A stretch of 64,000 bases of DNA from Atherinomorus stipes. Its lineage: Eukaryota > Chordata > Actinopteri > Atheriniformes > Atherinidae. Position numbers and translations under genes: made by a program. Positions 49,301-59,335 of this stretch are shown here, in pieces. The stretch's first letter is position 1, and each line of letters begins with the position of its first letter. The notes beneath the pieces are model-generated. The model was not told the origin of the DNA. It searched no databases and worked only from the letters and a program-made list of their open reading frames with translations. The stretch covers positions 620,001 through 684,000 of the forward strand of contig JALJCO010012682.1 in assembly GCA_023101725.1 (NCBI GenBank). The letters are read 5' to 3'.

Positions 49301-52300
49301 ACTCGCTCTTCAAATTCTCAGCTGCTGCTCCACCAAAACTGTAGCAAAAGGAATAAAGCACATTTATGCAGTGTGACTGTGCTAAATGTCCTTGCTTGGA
49401 CCCTTGCTCTTGCAACCCATTATGCCCGTCCCCTTTTATGTTCCTCTGTTTTTGGTATTTCTAGTGACATCACTTCATTGTCCTACATTTCATATTTAAG
49501 GCTGATAGGAATGGATGCTGGATGGAGATTCGGTTGGTCGGAGGGTATCTGAAGCTGGACAGTTTTTCTAACTGAGAGTGCTTTCTGTAACTCTCTCAGC
49601 CTCAATTTTTTTTTTCACCTAGATGCACATCACAACAAATGCTACCCATTTTAGGAAGAGTAATTGTGTTGTGTTAACAAACACTCAGATCTATGAATGT
49701 GTTTCATCTAACTCTCGACACTGGTGTGATAAATCTTATATCTTTTTTGATGACGCAATCAAATGCATAATGATCTGATATGTAAAACCATGTAGAGTTG
49801 TTATAATATGGATACTTTAGGTTATGACATCCTGTAAGGGAGCAGTAGAAACAATAGCTTCAGAAATAGTAGCTGCAGTAATAGTGGAAGTGTGACTTGT
49901 AAGATCAAATTTTTATGACTACACTGTCCTCCTTGTCTTCCATGTCCACTGATTATTTAAAGAATTGCTGGGAAATACAACTGCTAGATTAATTTCAAGC
50001 CAGGTAGACTTGGATGGATTACAGATAAATCCTGAATAAAATTTGATCAAATCCAGCACACACTTAAGACATTTCTTCCCAGGTAGCAGACATGCCAACA
50101 GAAATGTCTTCATTTTAACTGCAGAAAGTAAATGTCTCATTCATTTGCTTGTAAAACCTGACATTATCATTTGAGGGGCTTCCTGCCATCTTTTCTATGG
50201 AGGAACTTCAGAGAACGCTGATCTTTTTTTCCCTAAATAACATTGACAAGTTAATTAATGGGACCTTTAAGGTACATACTGTTCCATACTTACTGACACC
50301 ACGTTCACATGTTATTGAACATTTCTTCCTGCTCTTTTTTTCTGCATTTGCTGGTTTTCTTTAAATATAACTGTAAATACTTGTGCTTTTCAAGGAATCT
50401 CTTTTAGCTGACATCTGTTCACCATTTATCACTAATTTTCACTTTAGTCAGGAAACAATCAAATCAAGAAAAATCAGTGTATTCAGCTGTATAGAAAAAT
50501 GCTACCCTCTTAAATTAAGATGATTGTGTTTTTGTCACCTCGATACATGCCCCCATGGAAGATTTAGAAAACCACCATGAATTGCAGCTTATTTCTGTCA
50601 CTCATGTAAAGTATTTGCACATATCAGGCAGGATATGACGTGAGTTTTAATTGAAGAAAGAAGACATTTGCATTTGTATAAAGAAACAACTCCTGGTATG
50701 GTTTGAGTGTCCTATTTTGGGTTGCTTTTTCCATAATTGCAGTGTTAATTCTGTCCCATTTCTGGTCAAACGGTCAGAGCTGCTTCCTATGCTGCTGATC
50801 TCACAGTGTGTAGTGGTGAGATTACACACTGTTCTGCGTGAACACTTACACCACTCACCTACCGGGCATTGTGTGTGCCATGTGCACCCTCGTCAGAGGA
50901 AGAACAGCCCCGCTTCCCTTTGAGAAGGGCAGAATAGCAGCAGCAGCAGCAGCTCTCTAAATTAGGATTAGGCTCTGCAAACAGATGTTCTTCTTGCCTG
51001 CAGTCTGAAAAACCCATTCCCTTCTTGCACACCGCCAACAATTTGCATTAACCTGACTTAATGAACTTTACACTCTGTTGCATGCCTGCAGGGGTAATAC
51101 AACAAGTCTATCGTTTTTATATAATACCTCATCTTATTTTCACTTGCACCTTCTCCTCTAAAACCATTCATCTGCTGCTACAGTGTGCATCTTTATGTGT
51201 TTTACAGTGTGTGTGCACTAGACAATAGTCAGGATTGCTCTTCTTGTTAAATGTTGTATTAGCACTGGCCAAGATGGGAGGGATGAAGCGTAACATTGCG
51301 TATTGACCTGCTGATTAAGCAGCAGCCGTTATTGCTTGGGCTAATCGTAGCTGATGTCTCCTCCAGGCAGCCAGAGGGACAGCATAAAGCCTCGCAACTG
51401 ATCAATGTGTGTTCCCCGTCTTGTCTTTGTAATAGCGTCAGGCATCTGCTCAACCTTATCTGTGAGCGTTATTAAACTCTGGTGTGGTCATCTGGCCATC
51501 AAGGGCCTTGGCACTGATCTTATTTCATTAACTGTTGAAGTGGATTTTCTTTGTTCAAACAGACAGCAAATGGTTCAAGATTCCCTCTCATGTCAGGTCC
51601 AAGCTGACACGTACTGTTTTGTTAGCATGACGTGCATATCAAGTGTTTCAAACAAAGCGGCAAGTATAGAGACTTCTGTTAAAGTCATTACTGGTTAAAG
51701 GCATGTTCCTAGTCTACCCTGCTTTTTCACATAAGCAGACATTTAACTAGAACATCATATGTTTGTAGTGCACGTAGACTTGGACAAAACTCAAACGGAA
51801 GAATTAGTCACTGCAGCAATAATCTTGACTTTTAAGGAAGTATTTGTTTTCCTGCTAAATAATAGATGAAAAGAAATGATCCTGTCATCATATCAAAGAA
51901 TTGAACATGTTTCCTGCTGCAGCAGCTTGTTAGTTGACTTTTGCACTAACACTGGAAATAAGCCCAGGTGACAAAGCTGCTTTCCCAGAACCTCAACAGC
52001 GAGACGGCATGGCAACCATTGAAGACAGAGCAACAAAAAATGTGTGTAGTTGAGATCAAACTAAAGGGCTTGTTCAAAAATAGCTTTGATCTGACCTTTA
52101 ATTACTGAAGAAATAAAGGGCAGTGGAAGTAGGGGGTTAGCTTTTTTGATCTGGTCTGTGACTGAAGTGTTAAATGAAAAGCTGTTGGTTACAGGGAGTC
52201 ACTTGAAGTTTTGGCAGCAAGAAATACAGTAATAATCCCAAGCACATTTGTTCTTTTGGACAAAATTATTCAGAAAATACAATCTTAAAACCCTGATGCT

Positions 52301-54585
52301 TTATGTCACCTGGCTTCAGATACTCACCAGATTGTCACCGTTTCTCATGAGTCCAACAGTGGTCATTTAAGAAATCGACGACAGTTCTTTCTCAGACTGA
52401 CAGCCAGTCAATAATGGAAGGTGACACCCTGTATTAGTTGCTGAAAAGCATTCCTCTAAAATCAAGAGTCCACGAATCTTCTCATTGCTGGCAGTCGTTT
52501 GGTCGTTCCAAATGCCTTTCATCTATATGTAGTTTAAACTGTGCCTATAAATATGAGGAGTGAAAAGGAGAGATGGCTGTGAAATCTTGTGTTGTATTCT
52601 CACAAATCTCCAGTGAAACGCATTATACCTGCAGATTTGTTCGAGAGAAAGAAATAATTCACTGTACGTTCTATCTGAGTCGGCACAGTTGCTGGCAATG
52701 TGTTACGTTATGCCTTTGTGGCCTGAGGTGTTTTGGCTGAAATCCATTTCAGAATCAACATCCAAGAAATGAGCCTCTGAATGCGCAGGACTGCACCAGA
52801 CCTGTGCTACAGTCCAAGCAGATTTTCTCATTAGTCATGTTTGCTGAATTGTTTATGAGAACAATCTGAGGTCGGCTGTTATCGACTGCACGTATTGTTG
52901 AATGTTTTTGCCCTGCGTTCCCAGCCTGTAAGCACCTCAGATCGCTTCGGGCAACTGTGGAATTAATGCAGATAGAAAATGGAAGGTGGTTTTTCCTCTT
53001 TCCTCCCATCTGTGTTCATCCCCTTTCTCCCATTATGTATACATGCTGAGCCTTCAAACCTCGGGAGCTCCTCGGATCTGCTGCTCAGCATGCTAATGGG
53101 TATCTACCATCTCTGAACCACACTGAGTGGATGAGATTTTCCACATTTATCATGTAGAGAAGAGAAGAGAAGAGAAGAGAAGAGAAGAGAAGAGAAGAGA
53201 AGAGAAGAGAATAGAAGAGAAGAGAAGAGAAGAGAAGAGAAGAGAAGAGAAGAGAAGAGAAGAGAAGAGGCAGCATTAAAAGCCACAAATTGAAAAACAA
53301 TAGCTGTATGTTTATTAGAAACTGATGAATATACTGTACACTAAACTGGATAACAGTGAAATTCTTCCATACCCATGCTAATAATTTACCTCTTAAGGCC
53401 TAGAAATTTTATTTTAATACCAATGGATTCAATTATTTTCTGAATTAAGTCATTAGTCGTCACAAAATTCCCCCAAAATGTGAAAATAATTGTCCAAGGT
53501 ATATTCTCTAAAACAAACATTTGCTTTTTCCCCTTTTCTATGTCTTAGTATCTGATCTAAAATCTGTTTATGAACCAGATTTATCAGTAATTATTTGTAC
53601 TGACTGTGGCTCTGAAAGTGAAGAATCAATCAAGTCTTCAGTGACAGATTAACATTTAAACCTGCATTATTTCATAAATTAAAGCAACCACTGAGCAGAG
53701 AGATTCCCTAAAACTGCCAATCACAAAGCTGGACTCATGGTTGATTACAAGTGATCTAACTATTGGGGAAAGGGGGAAAGGCAGAAAAAGAAAGAATTAA
53801 AGGGTAAATCACAAGCCTGAAATAAAAGAAAATGCACTAAAATGCAACATGGAGCAAAAAAAAAAAAAAAAGATAAATGTAGCTGCTGTAACATTTTTTT
53901 TAGGATGGACAGGATTGTTGAAATTCAGTTCAGCCCAGTGGGGTTCAGTGTGAGAAGCTGACATTACACACTACTTAAATGACAATCATGGGCAACGAAA
54001 GGAAACAAGAGGCAGGGGGTTTGAATGTTTTCAAGAAGGGCGGCAATGGTGTCGCTAAAGTATGTCACTGATAACGGGTATATCGCCTGAGAGTTGTGAC
54101 AGGTCAGCCAAGTCTTCTCACCATCACATCACACCACATTTTGGCTGCTCTGTGTTGAGATCTGTCCAGGTCCAGTGCTTTCTGAGAACCAGTCGGCTTC
54201 CCTTCGGTGACTCTATGAATTTTAATCCAATGGCATTTAATATAGATTTCTTTAAATGCCATTTCATCCAGAGGGTAACTGCAGCCTTTTAAAAAGTACA
54301 TATGTGACCACAGTGTTCTTTATCGTCCTCAGTCTCGCTCAGGGCACTTTGTCCTGATGTGATTCAGCCATGCTTGTCATGTGCTTACAGTACTTCCCCT
54401 GATGATGTGCTGTTGTGTTTCCCTGTCCCCTTCCTCCTCCTAGGCATCACCCCAGCCCGACCGCTGGCTCCATCACAGCAGCCTCTTCTGCGAGCACCGG
54501 TCAAGGCAAGCCATCCCTCCGCCGCATCAAGGGCCGCATCCACAGAAGCAAGAGTTTGGACAGCATCGATCTCCTGGACTCTAAT
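35297..54585 (+). CDS. tjp1: tjp1 (ZO-1), 5' part of the gene with alternative first coding exons; body continues beyond the window
   Basis: Read as the start of tight junction protein 1, the scaffold (PDZ-SH3-GUK) that ties claudins, occludin and JAMs to actin. The evidence is (a) the exon at 46770-46867, MVNYQKYITVMQLALG..., which I recall as the N-terminus of a long vertebrate ZO-1 isoform; (b) the common exon at 54444-54585 (SLRRIKGRIHRSKSLDSIDL), recalled from the same isoform; and (c) location next to apba2, which neighbours TJP1 in human 15q13. No PDZ, SH3 or GUK exon lies in the window, so the identity rests on the N-terminal exons and synteny. Three first-coding units (35297-36353, 38310-38356, 46770-46867) all end in phase 2, matching the one base needed at 54444. 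The common exon ends in phase 0 before a gtgagt donor, and the next exon is beyond 64000 or not recognised. The gene thus has a very long 5' region with several probable promoters. Confidence 0.72.
36242..36353 (+). CDS. tjp1: second exon of the CARD unit, linker
   Basis: A cccacag acceptor and a perfect gtgagg donor bound 112 bases. Joined to the CARD exon it encodes a proline- and glycine-rich linker (GLTAPPNSPGEQPLCSLPMY, then NDPMFDT) with no stop and ends in phase 2. The one base it needs is supplied by the exon at 54444, giving arginine at the junction. No domain is recognised in the linker. Confidence 0.6.
36354..38309. other. intronic DNA with a repeat fragment near 37000-37213
   Basis: No exon was supported. 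The segment ending near 37213 (gctctcgaggactggacttt) resembles the right end of the hAT-like repeat at 32927-33133, apparently truncated. Confidence 0.4.
38310..38356 (+). CDS. tjp1: candidate mini first exon of tjp1
   Basis: ATG at 38310 opens 15 codons (MFTEPPQEMQHANKP) plus two bases, then a perfect GTAAGT donor. It ends in phase 2 like the other two candidate first units and would join the exon at 54444 to give methionine at the junction. No family resemblance is recognised. Support is the exact phase, the donor and the lack of a stop; a chance match is possible. Confidence 0.35.
38357..40556. other. intronic DNA, no supported feature
   Basis: Several open frames occur around 39360-40060 but none has a convincing acceptor, donor and phase that fit the gene. 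Local CpG content rises slightly near 39370-39700. Confidence 0.4.
40557..42121 (-). mobile_element. Tc1-like transposon with about 205-bp terminal inverted repeats and broken transposase
   Basis: The ends cagggagtgcagaattatta (left) and its near-complement (right) extend into inverted repeats of about 205 bp (40557-40762 and 41914-42121). This is the long-repeat (IR/DR-like) Tc1 layout. TA flanks the left end; the right flank is CA, a mutated or imprecise target. On the minus strand two open frames carry transposase pieces: 41277-41813 (helix-turn-helix, then WTDEMRV with a catalytic aspartate) and 40957-41238 (SPDLNPIKNLWS, where the family has an acidic residue). Frame breaks separate them, so the copy is inactive. 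Confidence 0.9.
42630..42990 (+). mobile_element. remnant of a LINE reverse transcriptase 3' end (L2/Rex-like)
   Basis: One frame reads DWLPMIFKIEFKLLLKV from about 42710, close to the conserved HWLPIxxRIxFK block at the end of fish LINE ORF2. About 170 bases later, AFAVLGFMFWK and a downstream LKSQLKPF-like stretch resemble the AFSVxAPxLWNSLP and FKxxLKTxLF ending. Stops and shifts interrupt it. The family label is by memory of the consensus. Confidence 0.5.
42991..46303. other. intronic DNA, no supported feature
   Basis: AT-rich with short A and T runs. No exon, RNA gene or bounded repeat was recognised. Confidence 0.5.
46304..46333. repeat. (CA)n microsatellite upstream of the MVNYQKY exon
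   Basis: Fifteen CA units between pyrimidine-rich sequence (46230-46290) and the presumed promoter. Confidence 0.95.
46334..46769 (+). promoter_or_regulatory. probable promoter and 5' UTR of the MVNYQKY-starting tjp1 transcript
   Basis: The region around 46500-47180 is richer in GC and CpG than its surroundings (for example gcgagcgctaaaagacgg and a gcgcgcgcg run near 47163), as expected for a housekeeping-type promoter. The frame of the coding exon stays open upstream to an ATG at 46452, with no stop in between. The strong Kozak context at 46770 (accATGG) and the recalled protein start favour 46770. Confidence 0.45.
46770..46867 (+). CDS. tjp1: tjp1 first coding exon (MVNYQKY isoform)
   Basis: Encodes MVNYQKYITVMQLALGVTAS and on to PPRKRM, with two bases of a tryptophan codon before a consensus gtgagt donor. 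It ends in phase 2. Joined to 54444 it gives RMW-HHPSPTAGS. I recall near-identical residues at the start of long ZO-1 isoforms of land vertebrates, so this exon is probably strongly conserved. No domain is known to me in it. Confidence 0.75.
46868..53154 (+). other. tjp1 intron, no supported feature
   Basis: A 6.3-kb stretch of intronic DNA. Apart from the CpG-rich tail to about 47180 and a short cag run near 50938-50952, I see no exon, RNA gene or bounded element. Confidence 0.5.
53155..53270. repeat. (AGAGA)n pentanucleotide microsatellite
   Basis: About 23 units of the five-base purine repeat with one interruption (atagaa) near 53211. The strand asymmetry gives long false open frames of Leu/Ser/Phe on the minus strand. 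Confidence 0.97.
53271..54443 (+). other. tjp1 intron before the common exon
   Basis: No feature beyond an A-run at 53857-53871. The pyrimidine-rich acceptor tract (cccctt cctcctcctag) ends at 54443. Confidence 0.6.
54444..54585 (+). CDS. tjp1: tjp1 common N-terminal exon
   Basis: Begins with the single base that completes the junction codon and encodes 47 residues ending IHRSKSLDSIDLLDSN, then a gtgagt donor in phase 0. It is basic and serine-rich: SLRRIKGRIHRSKS holds RxxS-type sites for basophilic kinases. The same segment is recalled from long ZO-1 isoforms upstream of the canonical MEETAIWEQ start. A second frame is also open across the exon, but only the frame used here matches the recalled protein. 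Confidence 0.75.
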
Positions 54586-56787
54586 GTGAGTAAACTTACT
54601 GACTCACAAAGACCATCTATTAATGAACTTTATTGATTAAATACAGTCAGTGTAATGTATGGCCAAAATGTGAAGGCCTGCACACCAACATGGAACAGAT
54701 TTGTTATGGCTGAAAGCACACCGTACTTATTCTGAAACAAACAGAGATGCATTAAAGGTTTGTCAGATAATACACCACTTAATCAAAGGTTTTCTTAAAC
54801 CTCCAAACATCAGTGTTATGAATGATGCAAAATAAGTTTTTGTCTCAGTTACAGCAAGCTGTGGCAAATATCATGCAATACTTGATAACAGTACAGAGTG
54901 CAAATAAACCTGCAGATTTTGGAGGTTTCTCACACTGATATACAAAATTTGGAAATATTTGTCGTAGGAGATTTAGTGAAACTTGATGGTAGTAATGCCA
55001 AAGGAGTTGTCTTTCTGTTGCTTTGTTACACCACTATCACAGATTTGATCTGCATTTGGAATACAAGATTTTGCTGCCCAACCTTCTTATCACATAAATA
55101 TAGTTATTTAGTAATAATAGGTTTCTCAATAGGAAAAAATATTCCTTGTGAGATTTAAATGAGAAGATAAGTTTTACTCATGTTTATGCCCTGCATGTAT
55201 CAGACACTTGGTTTTATAAGTGAATGTAAGCCTTCACAAGTGGCCTCCAAACAGGTTCAGGGGAGGCTCAGTGAATGGAGGCAAGAAAATAGTGCATTAG
55301 TTATCAAGAATAAAGTAAATAAATAAGTAAATAAGGTTGTTTTTCACTAATTCATTCTGTTTCATTCATTTCATTTAAAACAGAATAGCCTGACTTAAAT
55401 GTTTGTGGAGCTCAGATTAGCTCTTGGGGAATTTGGCCATCATCTAGTGAGAAACTAATAAAAAAAACTTCACTCATATGGGAAGTTTTCAGCAAATAAA
55501 AAAGGGGAAGGGATTTAAAGCATCTTAATATAGAGTTTTATTTATGAAAGGAAATGTTACCATCGTTACTTCTTGTATTTATGCTAGGCTAAGCTTATCT
55601 AACCAGCTGCACATTGTCGCCTCATTACGAGCTGGAGCACACAGTAGTATTGTAATGTTTCAGTGATAGTATTTATAATCTGTTCTTAGGTGATACGGGT
55701 CAAAGAAATGATTACAGTTTGTGGGCAACATGATGCCGAAAGTATCAAAATGATTACTTTTTAGAGATTTTTAGTGTTGGCCAAAATTGCATTCACTTAT
55801 TTTTATTACCATACTTGTTTTATATAGGCCTACCCGTATACATCTTCTATCAGTAAACATCTTAAACTGGTTTTCAGTGCTCAAAGTTAAACTCTTCTTC
55901 TAATATTTAGATATTTTAGGTCATATTTAATAAGGACAACATACTGCTTTCAGGTACGTGTTAATTCAGAAAGCAGAGAATCAGAAGTCTGATGTGCTTA
56001 AATTGAAGGAGACGTAGTTATGATACACACTCGCTGTACCTTGATGTGCGCAGACGGAGCAGTAGACTGCTGGAGGGCCTCGGCCTCAAGGGAATTATAT
56101 CATGTTGACAGCTCAGCTATGACCTGACTACTGTGAATTCAGCTTTAACACTCCATCTCATTAAAGGATACCACAAAACCCCTGAGCTGCTTGAATTATT
56201 GATACGAGAATCGGTTGGTATTAGTAATATAAGCTTTGGAGAGTATGAAAGTTTTTCATGCTCCTAGGGTACGAGCATTAAATTTTTATAGTTTATTTTG
56301 CTGCTTTGCAGTTGTTTAAAACTGCTTAAACTATATTTTATGCCTTAAAACATTCAGGGCAACAACCCCCTTTCTGAAGAAGTTGGGATGCTTTGCGCAA
56401 ATGTGGATGAAATCAGAATAGTTTGATCTGATGATCATGAAAGTCTTATTATTGACAGCACAAAGACATATCAGCATGACTAAAAGACAAGTAGAGACAG
56501 TACCTTGTTTATTACTTGACAAGACTGTGAGCATTTTAAAGAGTTCAGCTGCTTTAGTCTGGAAAACAAAATGTTTTTCTAATCTGGTTTGATAAAAGAT
56601 TTCAGTTCATAGTCATTTTTAGATGTATTGTGTCATACTCAAATTTCAGGTATCTAGTTTAGCACCTGCAGAGCCAAATACAGTAGACACATTTAGTTTA
56701 GGACTGTCTTGCTGAAATAATCAAGGCCTCCCTTGTGTTGCTCTAAAATCTGTACATTTGGGATTGCATTTGATTCATACACTTATT
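54586..56787 (+). other. tjp1 intron, no supported feature
   Basis: AT-rich intronic sequence with no exon, RNA or bounded repeat recognised. Confidence 0.5.
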
Positions 56788-58311
56788 GGCCCTCATTTAT
56801 CAAACGATCGTACGACGAAAATCTGTGCGTACGACCAATTCCACGCAAGACTCGGCATTTATCAATTTGAACGTGATCGTAGGATACGATCAAATCTCAC
56901 GACAGCTCTGAGTTCGTGTACGCAAGTTTGAGTCAGTGAGGGTTTGCAGCAGCGCAGCAGAACATGAAAATATTTATTAACCAAACGGCAAACTGCCATT
57001 TAAACATAAGTATTCACATATCAGCACTAAGAATGAACCCATTTGCAAAGAAAAAGGAAAAAGTGAATGTAGAAAGTATTCCCAAAATTGCAAAAATAGA
57101 TGTGACTGAATTCAATTCCTCCATTTATCACAACAAATTATTAAAATTATTAACATACAGTTCTAGGAGACAAGTGCTTTGCACTGTTCGTGCATCTCCT
57201 CATCCCGCTGGTAAAACTGCCGCATCGGAGCGGAGGTAGGCATCAGTACGCACACACGCGCAGGTGCCCAGGTGCGCTGCTTCGGGCTGCGGGAAGGCAG
57301 GTGGGTGTCGGACGGTCCGACTCGGACCCGGCGGGATGAAACGCTGCTTTAGACTTTGAGAAAATCTACAATACTCCTGTCCTGTGCAGTGCTGCACATC
57401 GCTCAGACCGCTGGAGAGTTTTGATACGCAGTCAGAGGAGAAGATGCGGTGGGAGCCGCCCTACAGCCCCCACTGGGCTAAATGGAGGAGGCAGCAGCTG
57501 ATCGGTCATTTTTAATAACTAATCAATACTTTAAAGTTGTGTAAGTGCTCAGTCAGACTGTCCCTTAGCTTTGCAAATGCAAGATATCTTTTTTCCGTCC
57601 CTGTCTGGTTCAGGCTCGGATCTGACCGGCATCCACCTGTCACCTGTTAGAGCGCAAGTGGGGGGGGGGGGGGGGGGTGCCGGTGCAACATCTTTTGGTG
57701 GCGAGTTTCATTGTTTACATTGACTTGACTTGACTTTTGGTGGCGAGTTTCATATTGGACCACTTTTTCTTGACACATTGGCTAAAGAATTGTGACGTTG
57801 CCATGGGATGTGGGCTATTATTAAATTTCATAACTAATAAAACGAATAAACCATATCAGCCAGGCCTTGATTGAGACTTTTATTAATATCTCAGCCGGAG
57901 TCGTTCACACCGGTGAGGCTGACTGATCCTCTTCCGTGTAGCGTTGTTGTGCACGTCTCTGACTTCGGTTTTAAACTGCCAAACGGCACCTCTTTAATCT
58001 TTCCCACCTCACAAATGAGGAATTCTGTCTTGATCCCCCCAAAAGTTTCTTTTTTGGCAGAATCTCTCCTCTCCGTGGTTCAACCTCGCCGGGTGAAGCC
58101 TCATCATTATGCATGTTTAAGGGCGTAACCGTGGGCGTGACATTTAAATGACGATAAATTTCAGCTGTGGAATTTATCAAGACTCTTTTGTTCGTACGAC
58201 GAGATTGGACCGATACGAACGTTTTAATAAATCACACGTGGGTCCAATCGTACGACCATTTTTACGATCAGATGTGCGACCATTTCGACGATCGTTTGAT
58301 AAATGAGGGCC
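56788..58311. mobile_element. 1.5-kb DNA element with 24-bp perfect terminal inverted repeats
   Basis: The left end (ggccctcatttatcaaacga, four more bases) recurs as an exact inverted copy at 58288-58311. ATT lies directly outside both ends, a possible 3-bp target duplication of the Harbinger kind. The subterminal zones are rich in cgtacgac-type motifs in both orientations. The core (about 57180-57660) is much richer in GC and CpG than the surroundings and includes a 20-G run at 57658-57677. A direct repeat tttggtggcgagtttca occurs at about 57693 and 57737. An open frame of 91 codons at 56964-57239 has no recognised domain. Confidence 0.8.
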
Positions 58312-59008
58312 ATTGTGTTTGGGCTCACTGCATGTCATGCATGCTGACTTTGAACTGTGAAAACATATTTTGTCAAAAATGATGAAATCCACAATTCTTT
58401 GCCAGTTTGAATTAAAAACCTTATTCTCTGTTTAAACATTTGACGTCCTCTCAGAACGGTGAAACGTTCCTTATCTTTACTTTCAAGGACTCGGTCTCTT
58501 TCATATTTTTTGTAAATGGTGGGTCATTTTTGGGGCCTGCTGTCAGTAGCTTTATTAGTGATAAGATGTCTTCTGACAGGTGTTTAGATTAAGACTGAGA
58601 AATTAAGAAATGAGGATTTAAAAAAAAAACAATGGCATTTCTCATTTTCAAAATTACAGTAAATACTGTATGCTCTATGCTATTTTCAATCACATTTCAA
58701 ACTGAAACAATTTTCATTGTGAGATTTTCTTTGTTTTTACATTTGTTTGTCCTACATTATACAGTGTCTTAACTTTATGGGAAATCAAGTTCATTGTGGT
58801 GACATTTTATGTCTACAGTAATTCCAGTGTAAGTAAAGACTTTTAGCTTTGCTTATAGCTGATGATCACAGCTGTTGACTTTGACTTTACTGCTCTGATG
58901 CTACTCACTGCAGCAATATTCACACTGTATAGGCCTACTGATGATGCGCATTTATTTTCCGTGTTCACAGCTTAAGTTTTATGCTGATCATGAATGTGAA
59001 CTAAATCA
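58312..59008 (+). other. tjp1 intron, no supported feature
   Basis: AT-rich intronic sequence. No bounded element recognised. Confidence 0.5.
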
Positions 59009-59047
59009 GAGCTGACGATGCTAACAAGGGGTTAGCATCGTCAGCTC
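59009..59047. repeat. perfect 17-bp inverted repeat (hairpin) at the start of the SINE-like repeat
   Basis: GAGCTGACGATGCTAAC, loop AAGGG, then the exact complement. The right arm is the beginning of the SINE-like repeat, so the left arm is probably an inverted copy of that beginning. Confidence 0.95.
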
Positions 59048-59335
59048 ACAGCAAGGAGGATCCTGGTTTGAAGCTCAGCGGGGGGCCTTTCTGTGTGGGG
59101 TTTGCATGTTCTCCCCATTACATGCATGTGTAGGCGCCCTCTTGGTACTTTGGTCTTCGTCCCACAGTCCTAAAACATACATGTGAGGTTAGAATTGATA
59201 AATTCTCCCTGGGAGATTGTGTGGGTGTGAGTGGATATCTGTCTTGGCCCTGTGATGGAGTGACAACCTGCTCAGGGAGTACCCTGCCTCTAGCATTATA
59301 GCTGCTAGGAGAGGCTGAGACACTGGGTCAAGGTA
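59030..59335 (+). mobile_element. fish SINE-like interspersed repeat
   Basis: Contains the widespread fish blocks ctcacagcaaggagg, ctggtttgaagctcagc (a worn tRNA-type B box), gtttgcatgttctcccc, cgtcccacagtcctaaaaca and gtaccctgcctctagc in the usual order. The copy is diverged. It is tRNA-related by its internal promoter-like start; the exact family name is not certain. Confidence 0.75.

Noticed and set aside
50938..50952. Short cag repeat
   Set aside because: Only about five units; unremarkable.
53085..53300. Long Leu/Ser/Phe open frames on the minus strand
   Set aside because: Pure product of the AGAGA microsatellite.
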